The translations under genes were made by a program, and so were the position numbers. From contig JACPCW010000079.1 in the NCBI GenBank assembly GCA_016184365.1, positions 1 to 64,000 on the forward strand: a stretch of DNA of 64,000 nt. Reading direction: 5' to 3'. Positions 54,073-61,829 of the stretch are shown here, piece after piece. Every line of letters starts with the position of its first letter. Positions within the stretch are counted from its first letter, which is position 1. Origin of the DNA: Candidatus Rokuibacteriota bacterium. Lineage in GTDB: Bacteria > Methylomirabilota > Methylomirabilia > Rokubacteriales > CSP1-6. Below the pieces are notes generated by a model. The model ran no database searches. It saw only the letters and a program-made list of their open reading frames with translations, and had not been told where the DNA came from.

Positions 54073-55206
54073 CTACTTCGAGGCCGCGAAACGCGCCAGG
54101 TGGTGGTCCGCGTCGCCGAACATCTGCGCGATCATGGTCAGCCGCCGGAAGGTGTGGCTGATCTTGAGCTCTTCCGTCATGCCCATGCCCCCGTGCAGCT
54201 GCACCGCCTCCTGGCTGACGTGGCGCGCGGCGTCCGCGATCTTGATCTTCGCCGCGGACACGATGCGGCGGCGCTCGACGTCGTCGCCGCTGTCGATCTT
54301 CACGCACGCGAGCGTGGCGATCGATCGCGCCTGCTCGTAGCTGATCAGGATGTCGACCATGCGATGCTGCAGCGCCTGGAAGGTGCCGATCGGCACGCCG
54401 AACTGCCGGCGTGTCTTGAGGTAGTCGAGCGTCGCGTCGTGCGCGTACTTGATGGCGCCGACGGCCTCCGCACACACGAGCACCGTCGCGTAATCCACGA
54501 CTCCTTCGATGACGGGAAGGCCCTGGCCTTCGGCGCCGATCACGGCGTCGCGCCCGACCGTCACGCCGGAGAGACGCACCTCGGCGACCCGGTGAGCGTC
54601 GACGCCGCGCGCCTGGGTGACCGTCAGGCCGCGTGCGTTGCGCGGGACGAGGAAGAGCGTGATGCCGCGCGCGTCCGTGTCGCCACCGTCGGTGCGCGCG
54701 GAGACGACGAGGAGGTCGGCGGCGCCGCCGTGGAGGACGACGCATTTCTCGCCGTCGAGCGTGAAGCCATCGCCGGCCGCGCGCGCGCGCGTCGTGACGT
54801 GCGCGAGGTCGTAGCGTGCGCCACGCTCGGTGTGCGCGAACGCCATCTTCGTCTTGCCCTGGATGAGGCCGGGCAGGATCGCGTCCTGTTGCGCCTTCGT
54901 GCCGGCGCGGGCGATGAATTGCCCGCCGAGGCCGACGGTGGCCAGGTACGGCTCGACGACCAGCGCCTCGCCGAGCGCTTCCATCACGACCATCATGTCG
55001 ATCGTCGTGCCGCCGAAGCCGCCGTGCTCGCTCCCGAACGGCACACTGAGCACGCCCATTTCCGCGAGCGCGGCCCACACGTCGTCGCTGTGGCCCGCGG
55101 GTGACGCCACGATCTTGGCGCGCGCGTCGAAGTTGTAGCCCGTCGCCAGAAAGCGCCGGATCGTTTCCGAGAGGAGCCGCTGCTCTTCGCTGTATTCGAA
55201 GTCCAT
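54073..55206 (-). CDS. Acyl-CoA dehydrogenase, probable non-catalytic partner
   Basis: A 377-residue acyl-CoA dehydrogenase fold, with MDFEYSEEQRLLSETIRRFL, the FAD segment FAHTERGARYDL and the C-terminal QLHGGMGMTEELKISH. The position where helix-G type enzymes carry the catalytic Glu reads VDYATVLVCAE, with no Glu in register, and no YEGT motif exists at the end. With the 394-residue protein encoded just upstream it likely forms an alpha-beta heterotetramer. Starts 13 bases after that gene. Confidence 0.9.
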   Translation of the reverse strand: MDFEYSEEQRLLSETIRRFLATGYNFDARAKIVASPAGHSDDVWAALAEMGVLSVPFGSEHGGFGGTTIDMMVVMEALGEALVVEPYLATVGLGGQFIARAGTKAQQDAILPGLIQGKTKMAFAHTERGARYDLAHVTTRARAAGDGFTLDGEKCVVLHGGAADLLVVSARTDGGDTDARGITLFLVPRNARGLTVTQARGVDAHRVAEVRLSGVTVGRDAVIGAEGQGLPVIEGVVDYATVLVCAEAVGAIKYAHDATLDYLKTRRQFGVPIGTFQALQHRMVDILISYEQARSIATLACVKIDSGDDVERRRIVSAAKIKIADAARHVSQEAVQLHGGMGMTEELKISHTFRRLTMIAQMFGDADHHLARFAASK

Positions 55207-55219
55207 GGCCGGCTCCTCC

Positions 55220-56404
55220 TCAGAGTCCCAGGGTCGCTTTGGCGATGATGTTCCGCTGGATCTCGTTCGAGCCGGCGTAGATCGTCGCCTTTCTCAGATT
55301 CATGTAGCGGCCGGTGAGCGACGCGGTGAACGTGTCGAACGCCGCCGTCGCGTCGACGGCGCGGTACGGGTGCGCGAACGGCCCCGCCGTCTGCATCATC
55401 ATCTCCGTGATCGCCTGCTGGATCTCCGTCCCGCGGATCTTGAGCATCGAGACCTCGGCGCCGGGCGGACGATCGCCGCGCCGGAGCTGGTCGAGGAACC
55501 GGAGATTGGTGATCTCGAGCGCCATCAGCTCGACTTCGACGCGGGTGATGCGGTCGCGGAACCGCGGGTCGTCGAGCAGCGTGCCGCCGTTCACGCGCGT
55601 GCGTGCCGCGAGCGTCTTCACGCGCACCAGCTCGCGCTTCGACAGCGCAATCCGCCCGGTGCCCATGCGCTCGTACCCGAGCAGGTACTTCGCGACCGTC
55701 CAGCCCTTCCCTTCCTCGTGCACGAGGTTCGCGGCCGGGACGCGCACGTCGTCGAAGAAGACCTCGTTGACCTCGTGGCCCTGGTCCATCAGCACGATCG
55801 GCCGCACGGTGATGCCGGGCGACTTCATGTCGATGAGCAGGAACGAGATGCCCTCCTGGCGCTTCTCGCGCGTGGCATCCGTGCGCACGAGGCAGAAGAT
55901 CCAGTCGCCGTAGTGCCCGAGCGTCGTCCAGATCTTCTGGCCGGTCACGACGTAGTGATCGCCGTCGCGCACCGCGCGGGTCTTGAGCGACGCGAGGTCC
56001 GAGCCGGCGCCGGGCTCGGAGTAGCCCTGTACCCAGAAATCGTCGCCGTCGTAGATGCGCGGGAGGAACCGCTGCTTCTGCTCCGGCGTCCCGAACCGCA
56101 GCAGCACCGGTGCGCACATCCGGACGCCGAACGCGACGATTGGAGGACACCCGGCGGTCTCGCATTCCTCCTCGAAGATGTAGCGCTGCACGACCGTCCA
56201 GTTCGTGCCGCCCCACTCGACGGGCCAGAACGGCGCGACCCAGCCTTTCGTCGCGAGCCGGCGGTGCCACCCGAGGAGGTCCTCCTTGGTGAGCTCCCGG
56301 TAGTTCAGGACCTTGTCCCGGATGTCCTCCGGCAGGCTCTCGCGGATCCAGGTGCGCACCTCGTCACGGAACGCCACTTCCCCGGGGGAATAGTTGAGGT
56401 CCAT
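55220..56404 (-). CDS. Acyl-CoA dehydrogenase
   Basis: A 394-residue flavoprotein. MDLNYSPGEVAFRDEVRTWI, YSEPGAGSDLASLKT (FAD/substrate), HYVVTGQKIWTTLGHYGDW and the C-terminal IYAGSNEIQRNIIAK are visible. The SCAD-type catalytic Glu is replaced in YAGS, but LGYERMG carries a Glu at the helix-G position used by isovaleryl-CoA dehydrogenase. Resembles the catalytic half of heteromeric dehydrogenases that act on steroid or cyclic acyl-CoAs. Minus strand, 120 bases after phoR. Confidence 0.92.
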   Translation of the reverse strand: MDLNYSPGEVAFRDEVRTWIRESLPEDIRDKVLNYRELTKEDLLGWHRRLATKGWVAPFWPVEWGGTNWTVVQRYIFEEECETAGCPPIVAFGVRMCAPVLLRFGTPEQKQRFLPRIYDGDDFWVQGYSEPGAGSDLASLKTRAVRDGDHYVVTGQKIWTTLGHYGDWIFCLVRTDATREKRQEGISFLLIDMKSPGITVRPIVLMDQGHEVNEVFFDDVRVPAANLVHEEGKGWTVAKYLLGYERMGTGRIALSKRELVRVKTLAARTRVNGGTLLDDPRFRDRITRVEVELMALEITNLRFLDQLRRGDRPPGAEVSMLKIRGTEIQQAITEMMMQTAGPFAHPYRAVDATAAFDTFTASLTGRYMNLRKATIYAGSNEIQRNIIAKATLGL

Positions 56405-56524
56405 TCGGGCCTGCTCCTCTCGCGCCGGCTCGGCCGGCGACCGCTTCCTTCCTATACCCCAATCGCGGGTCGGTTCGCATGATGCCGTTGGGCGGGCGGG
56501 AATTTTCCCGCGGGCGTCCGCGCG

Positions 56525-58336
56525 TCAGGCCGGCGCGACGGGCAGCCGCACGCGCGCCGTCGTCCCGCGGCCGTGTTCGCTCTCGATCGTGAGCTCGCCG
56601 CCGTGCGCCTGCACGAGGTGCTTCACGATCGCCAGCCCGAGCCCCGTGCCGCCGAGCTCCCGCGAGCGCGCCTTGTCGACGCGATAGAACCGCTCGGTGA
56701 TGCGCGGCAGATCGGCGGCCGGAATGCCGACGCCGGTGTCCGTGACGTCGATCTCGACGCCGCCGTCGCTCGCGCGCGCCGAGAGCTTCACGCGCCCGCC
56801 CGCCGGCGTGTACTTCACGGCGTTGTCGACCAGGTTGATCAGGATCTGATGGATGCGGTCATGATCCGCCTGCACCGCCGGCAGATCCGGCGGCAGATCG
56901 AGATCGATGGCGACGCGGCTCCCGTCCGCGCGCGGCCGGAGAATCGCGACGACCGACTCGGCGACGTCCGGGACCGCCACGGGCCCGAGGTCGAGCGTGA
57001 TCTTGCCGAGCTCGATGTTCGACAGGTCGGTGAGGTCGTTCAGCAGCCGGCCCAGCCGCTCGGTGTGGCGGTGCACCACCTCGAGGAAACGCCGGCTGTC
57101 CGCGGGCTCGTCGATCGCGCCACCGAGGAGCGTTTCCACGTAGCCCTGGATCGCCGTCAGCGGCGTACGCAGCTCGTGCGACACGTTCGCGACGAACTCG
57201 GTCCGCACGCGCTCGAGGCGGCGCAGCTCGGTCACGTCGTGGAGCACCATGACGACGCCGAGCGGTCCGGCGCCGAGGCGGAGCGGCATCGCGTGCACGT
57301 CGAGCGTGCGGCGCGAGGCGCCGGTGTCGATGACCACCTCACGCCGCATCGCCGCGCTTTCGGCCACGCCGCGCGCGCGGCGCGCGACGCCGTGCAGGTC
57401 GGCGTTGCGGACGACTTCCAGCAGTGGCTTGCGCTCGCCGAGGCCCGGCGGGACGTCGAACATGGCGCGCGCCGGCTCGTTGATCAGGAGGATCGCGTCG
57501 TGGCCGTCGACGGCGACGACGCCTTCGACCATGGCGTCGAGGATCGTCGTGACCTTCGCGTGCTCCTGCTCGAGATCCTCGATCTTGTCGCGCAGGCTCG
57601 TCGACATGGCATTGAGCGCGCGCGCGAGGCTGCCGATCTCGTCGATCGAGCGGACGGGTGCGCGCGTCCGGAAATCGCCCTCGCTCATCCGCGCGGCGAT
57701 CCGCTGCATCTCGACGACGGGTCGCGTGATGCGCCGGGAGACGAAGAGGCTGATGCCCGCCGCGATGGCGAGCGCGACGATGCCGCCGATCAGCAGCGCG
57801 CGGCCGAGCGCGCGATGTGAGGCGGTGACGACGGACAGCGGCAGCGCCAGCCGCAGCACGCCGACGACGCGACCGGCGTCGGTCACGGGCTGTCCGACGT
57901 GGAGGAGTGACTCCTGCACGGTCCCCGTCGTTCGGAGATCCCGGCCGAGACGCCCGGCGAGCGCGGCCTTCACCTCGGGTCGGGCGGACTCGTTGTCGAC
58001 GCGCGGCAGCTCTTCGAAGGCCACGCCGGAATCGGCGAGGACGCGCCCGTCGGCCGCGATCAACGTGACACGCGCCCCGGTCGGACGCGCCGCACGCATG
58101 ACGAGCGCCTGCAGCGCGGTCGCGGGCGCGTCGCCGGCCACGAGCATCCGCGCTTCGTCGTGCAGGAGCCGCGCCGCCGTGTGGAGCTGGCCTTCGACCG
58201 CGCGTTCCGCGAACGACTGCAGCGCCAGGCTCAGGTAGACGCCGGCGACGAAGAGCACGAGCGCGACGAAGCCGACGAGCGTGAGGGTGAGCTTGACGGA
58301 AATCCGGCTGCGCAGCCCGCGGAGGAGCGCTTCCAT
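56525..58336 (-). CDS. phoR: Phosphate-regulon sensor kinase PhoR
   Basis: A 603-residue membrane histidine kinase: first span about 13-35, a periplasmic sensing domain to about 165, second span about 185-210, HAMP (RRITRPVVEMQRIAARM), PAS (about 265-375), HisKA with H-box VSHELRTPLTAIQGY, and HATPase with NLVDNAVKYTP, DTGVGIP and GGTGLGLAIV. The large periplasmic domain is longer than in E. coli PhoR. Starts 2 bases after phoB. Confidence 0.93.
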   Translation of the reverse strand: MEALLRGLRSRISVKLTLTLVGFVALVLFVAGVYLSLALQSFAERAVEGQLHTAARLLHDEARMLVAGDAPATALQALVMRAARPTGARVTLIAADGRVLADSGVAFEELPRVDNESARPEVKAALAGRLGRDLRTTGTVQESLLHVGQPVTDAGRVVGVLRLALPLSVVTASHRALGRALLIGGIVALAIAAGISLFVSRRITRPVVEMQRIAARMSEGDFRTRAPVRSIDEIGSLARALNAMSTSLRDKIEDLEQEHAKVTTILDAMVEGVVAVDGHDAILLINEPARAMFDVPPGLGERKPLLEVVRNADLHGVARRARGVAESAAMRREVVIDTGASRRTLDVHAMPLRLGAGPLGVVMVLHDVTELRRLERVRTEFVANVSHELRTPLTAIQGYVETLLGGAIDEPADSRRFLEVVHRHTERLGRLLNDLTDLSNIELGKITLDLGPVAVPDVAESVVAILRPRADGSRVAIDLDLPPDLPAVQADHDRIHQILINLVDNAVKYTPAGGRVKLSARASDGGVEIDVTDTGVGIPAADLPRITERFYRVDKARSRELGGTGLGLAIVKHLVQAHGGELTIESEHGRGTTARVRLPVAPA

Positions 58337-58338
58337 CG

Positions 58339-59022
58339 TCAGGCGACCTCGAGCTGGTAGCCGACGCCCTTCACGGTGACGATGCGGCGCCCCGCGTCGC
58401 CGAGCTTGGCACGGAGGCGGCGCACGTGGACGTCGACCGTGCGTGACTCGATCTCGTCGGCGCGGGCGTAGCCCCACGCGCGCTCGAGGAGCTGCTCGCG
58501 CGACAGCACGCGCCCCGGCGATTCGAGCAGCGTCTGCAGCAGCGCGAACTCGCGGGGCGCCAGCCCGATCGGCTGTCCGTCGACGTCGACCCGATGGCGC
58601 GAGACATCGAGCGTGATCCCCGACGCCGACAGCGGCGCGTCGTGCGTCGTGCGCGGCCGATTGCGACGCAGGACCGCGCGGACGCGTGCGACGAGCTCTT
58701 TCGGCGAGAACGGCTTGACGACGTAATCATCGGCGCCGAGCTCGAGCCCGACGATGCGGTCGATCTCCTCGACCTTCGCGGTGAGCATGATGATCGGCAT
58801 CGCGGCGGTCGCCGCATCGGTGCGAAGCCGGCGGCAGACTTCGAGACCGTCGATGCCGGGGAGCATGAGGTCGAGAATCACGAGATCGGGCCGGCGATTG
58901 CGCACCTCCTGCATCGCATCGGGTCCGGTCGTGGCGGTCCGCGTCTGAAACCCTTCGCGCGACAGGTGGTGGACCACCAGCGCGCGAATGTCGGATTCGT
59001 CATCGACGACCAGCACTTCCAT
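58339..59022 (-). CDS. phoB: Phosphate-regulon response regulator PhoB
   Basis: A 227-residue OmpR-class regulator. Receiver acidic pair Asp7/Asp8, phosphorylation site Asp51, Thr in MLTAKVEE, Lys in VVKPFSPKE. The winged helix (about 128-227) has REFALLQTLLESPGRVLSREQL and RTVDVHVRRLRAKLG. Adjacent phoR and the Pho box upstream of pstS support the PhoB assignment. ATG 59022. Confidence 0.93.
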   Translation of the reverse strand: MEVLVVDDESDIRALVVHHLSREGFQTRTATTGPDAMQEVRNRRPDLVILDLMLPGIDGLEVCRRLRTDAATAAMPIIMLTAKVEEIDRIVGLELGADDYVVKPFSPKELVARVRAVLRRNRPRTTHDAPLSASGITLDVSRHRVDVDGQPIGLAPREFALLQTLLESPGRVLSREQLLERAWGYARADEIESRTVDVHVRRLRAKLGDAGRRIVTVKGVGYQLEVA

Positions 59023-59125
59023 GCCGTGCCGATTCTACGCCGCGCCTCGCATCGACGCGTCGCGTTGGACGCGGTCGCCGTCGTGCGACGACGGCGGCGG
59101 GCCGGACGCGATCGACCGGTGGTGC

Positions 59126-59278
59126 GGCCGGCGGCGGCGGGCCGGGGAGGGGCTCGCAGCCCACGAGATTTCAGCACCCATCACCGTTTGAGCCGTTCCC
59201 ACTCCCCACGCCGTGGTCGACTTCACCCGCGGCAGGCACGGGTCTGTCGAGCCCCTCCCCGACCCACCGCCGCCGGCC
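59126..59278 (-). repeat. Structured repeat element, family 1, copy B (candidate RNA)
   Basis: Bases 59126-59156 and 59248-59278 pair over 31 positions; 29 are Watson-Crick and the other two are G-U only on the minus strand. The core between them is 91 bases and on the minus strand carries GAGTGGGAACGGCTCAA and GGTGATGGGTGCTGAAATC. It lies in the gap upstream of phoB and its RNA strand points toward phoB. Confidence 0.85.
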
Positions 59279-59403
59279 ACAACGCGCGCGCCGCGGGCAT
59301 CGCGCAGAAGCGCGCAGAGCGCACGCGCCGCGGCGCGCGTCGTCGCACGACGCCGCGAAGCGGCGGGTTCGGAACGTCGTGGAGCGACGGGCAACGGGTG
59401 AGG
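59279..59403. other. Spacer between two divergent structured repeats
   Basis: The 125 bases between the 5' ends of copies B and C hold short palindromes (CGCGCAGAAGCGCG and GCCGCGAAGCGGC) and no gene. If the elements are transcribed as the wobble pairs suggest, their promoters would have to lie here. No clear -10/-35 pair is seen. Confidence 0.5.
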
Positions 59404-59551
59404 CGCGGGCGGTCGAGGTGGGAGGGGTCCGACAGACGCGTGCCTGCCGCGGGTGATGTCGAAGCAGCGGTGGCCGAGTGGGAACGGCTCAAGCGGTGAT
59501 GGGTGCTGAAATCTCGTCGGCTGCGGACCCCTCCCACCTCGGCCGCCCGCG
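59404..59551 (+). repeat. Structured repeat element, family 1, copy C (candidate RNA)
   Basis: Bases 59404-59431 and 59524-59551 pair over 28 positions, 27 Watson-Crick plus one G-U on the plus strand. The 92-base core carries GAGTGGGAACGGCTCAA, GGTGATGGGTGCTGAAATC and CTCGT in the same order as copies A and B. It is oriented opposite to copy B. It lies 88 bases before the 3' end of the cysteine-cluster gene. Confidence 0.85.
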
Positions 59552-59560
59552 GCCGCAACG

Positions 59561-59600
59561 CGTCGTCCGGCCCGTACACGACGCCCGTCGTCCGGCCCGT
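59561..59600. repeat. 15-bp direct repeat beside copy C
   Basis: CGTCGTCCGGCCCGT occurs at 59561-59575 and 59586-59600, 10 bases apart, just outside the right arm of copy C. It has no counterpart at copies A or B. The rest of the 59023-59639 gap shows no gene. Confidence 0.8.
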
Positions 59601-59639
59601 GGACGCGGCGTGGGGCGATGACGAGCGACGACGCGCGCG

Positions 59640-60947
59640 TCAGGCGCGCGGCGGATCGAGGACCGCGAGCGGGACGAAGCTCGGCTGACCGAACAGACGG
59701 TCCGCGAGGATCGTGAGGATCGGGCTGATGGCGAAGAGGTTGCCGAACTGCGAGTGCAGCACGAAGCGCTGCTCGACGAGGCGGACCGCTTCCTTGAGAT
59801 CCGCGATCCCAGCGATCCGCCGCCCAGACCGGTACGCGCGAACCTTGGCGACCCAGCGCGTGAACGCATGCAGCGCGAGCAGCGTGTGGTAGCCGCGAAA
59901 CACGCCGTGCATCGGCGTGAGCGTCTTGCGCCAGACGACGTGGCTCCAGTATTCGCGCAGGAACGCGTCGCTCTCGGGATCGTCGGCGAGGCGCACGTGC
60001 GCGATCGACGCGAGGTCGAGCGCTTCGCCGCCGGTGACGAGATCGGGCACGCGCCCGCGGTTCTTGCGGAACCGGAAATAGTCGGCGTAGAGCGACGCGA
60101 CGAGCACCACGCGAGACACCTGCAAGCGCGACAGGCGCAGCCACGCGAAGAGCGGCGCCAGATGCGCGTGTGACGGGCGCCGCGGATAGCGCACGCTCGC
60201 CGCGATGTCGAAGAGCCGCGCGTACCGTTCGTCGCGCAGCTGGCCGATCGCGGACGCGATCGTCTCGCGGGCGGCCGCCGCGGTGTCGGGCTTCTGCTTC
60301 GCGACCTGCGCGAGGCTGACCGCGAGGTTGACGAGGACGCTCCCGGCGATGAGCGCGTGCGCCAGTGACCGGTCCGGAGTACCGAGGATGTCGAGCAGCG
60401 CGGCCTCGATCACACGGTAATCCTCCCAGCCGATGTCGATCCCGGAATAGAGGACGATCGACCCGGGCACGGCGCCGACGCGAGAGCTGCCGGCCAGCAC
60501 GTCGCGGATCTCGTCCTGCTGCACGCCGAGCGACCGGCCGTGATGGGCGCGCACCGCGGTGCACGCGAACGACACGCCGACCGCGACGCCGTCGGGCGTG
60601 TCGACGAAGTAGTAGGGGAACTCGCGGCAGACCTGCGGCTTCGCCGCATGACCGAGCGTGCTGTGGATGCCGCACTTTTCACCGGGGCCGAGGAAGACAC
60701 ACGCGCCGTCCCGCTTGCGCGCGAACGTGAGCGTCTCGCCGCCGGCCAGCGGCAGCGGCAGCTTCACGAATTTCTCGCCGGGCGGCAGCGACGGATCGAG
60801 CGCGGTCCAGTCGACGCTCGCGAGCCGCTCGGCCGACGGATCGTCCACGCCGATCAGCCAGTCGTTGCGGCAGCACGCGCCGGAGTTCTGGCAGGTGAAG
60901 ACGACGTCGCCGGGGATCAGAAGCTTGCGGTCCCGGTGTTCCTGCAT
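59640..60947 (-). CDS. YkgJ/FliB-type cysteine-cluster protein
   Basis: A 435-residue protein. The N-terminal cluster has Cys19, Cys25, Cys26 (CQNSGACC) and Cys83, Cys92, Cys107, the pattern of YkgJ-family proteins thought to bind zinc or iron-sulfur. The long helical C-terminal part resembles FliB-like lysine-N-methylase relatives. No flagellar genes are near, so flagellin methylation is not supported. ATG 60947. Confidence 0.85.
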   Translation of the reverse strand: MQEHRDRKLLIPGDVVFTCQNSGACCRNDWLIGVDDPSAERLASVDWTALDPSLPPGEKFVKLPLPLAGGETLTFARKRDGACVFLGPGEKCGIHSTLGHAAKPQVCREFPYYFVDTPDGVAVGVSFACTAVRAHHGRSLGVQQDEIRDVLAGSSRVGAVPGSIVLYSGIDIGWEDYRVIEAALLDILGTPDRSLAHALIAGSVLVNLAVSLAQVAKQKPDTAAAARETIASAIGQLRDERYARLFDIAASVRYPRRPSHAHLAPLFAWLRLSRLQVSRVVLVASLYADYFRFRKNRGRVPDLVTGGEALDLASIAHVRLADDPESDAFLREYWSHVVWRKTLTPMHGVFRGYHTLLALHAFTRWVAKVRAYRSGRRIAGIADLKEAVRLVEQRFVLHSQFGNLFAISPILTILADRLFGQPSFVPLAVLDPPRA

Positions 60948-61060
60948 CGACCCAGCATAGATGATCGGCCCGCGCGGTGTGCAGCACGGTGCAGCGTTGT
61001 CGCTGGCCCGCGCGATGCATTCCTGCCGGTCCGGGTCATGTCGGCCCGAGGAGGCGCGCC

Positions 61061-61651
61061 ATGGAAAGGCCGTTCAATCACTGGAAGGCGACGGCGATCG
61101 GGATGGGACTGGTGCTCGTCACGGCAATCCTGACCGGCCTCGTCGTGGCGGGCTGGTACGGGCCGGAGCGTCCGGGGCCGCAGTCGGAGATCGCGCCGGC
61201 CGCGAGTCCGGCCGTGGAGCTGCCGGCGCGTGATGCCGCGAAGCCCCTCGCGAGCGAGCCGGCGGTGAAGCCGACCGCGCAGCCGACGCAGACCGCCCAG
61301 GCGACCTCGGCGCCGCGCGCAGCGTCGTCGGTGCCGTCGAAGTCGGTGACCGACGCGTGCAACCAGTACGCGGCGCGCCAGGCCGGCAGCGGACCGGCGA
61401 CGACGAAGGACAAGACGATCGAGGTCGTGAAGGATGCCGCCGTCGGCGCAGTCGGCGGCGCCGCGATCGGCGCCCTGGGTGGGGCGATCGCCGACGGCGG
61501 CAAGGGGGCGGGGAAGGGCGCCGCGATCGGCGGAATCGCGGGTGGCGGCGCCGGCACGCTCTACGGCATCTACGCGAACAGGAAGAACGACGAGGCGTAC
61601 CGGACGGCCTACGCGAGCTGCATGAAAAACCGCGGGTTCACCAGCGGCTAG
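61061..61651 (+). CDS. Membrane-anchored protein with glycine-zipper domain
   Basis: A 196-residue protein. One N-terminal span (about 9-32), a 70-residue Pro/Ala/Thr-rich linker, then a glycine zipper (AAVGAVGGAAIGALGGAIAD and GAAIGGIAGGGAGT) and a short tail with a Cys. The zipper is the type found in envelope proteins that oligomerise in membranes. ATG 61061 is preceded by GAGGAGGCGC. Function unknown. The following 178 bases hold no gene. Confidence 0.82.
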   Translation: MERPFNHWKATAIGMGLVLVTAILTGLVVAGWYGPERPGPQSEIAPAASPAVELPARDAAKPLASEPAVKPTAQPTQTAQATSAPRAASSVPSKSVTDACNQYAARQAGSGPATTKDKTIEVVKDAAVGAVGGAAIGALGGAIADGGKGAGKGAAIGGIAGGGAGTLYGIYANRKNDEAYRTAYASCMKNRGFTSG

Positions 61652-61829
61652 CGCGCTTTATTCCTGAACGATCGCGCGTGAGCCGCCGAAACCGAGCGCC
61701 GGGCTGGGGATCGCTCCGGCATTCCGCGAGTGGATCGCCCGCTCGCCGAGAGTCGCGGATGCCGTTCGGCTCGTGCGCGCCGCGCTCATGAATAGTCCGG
61801 GCTAGACAACCTCTGCTACGCTGCCGCCC

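Noticed and set aside
59404-59551. tRNA-like sequence in the family 1 core (GGTGGCCGAGTGG resembles a Ser/Leu D-arm)
   Set aside because: No acceptor stem, anticodon arm or T-loop can be placed around it, and copies A and B do not keep the match.
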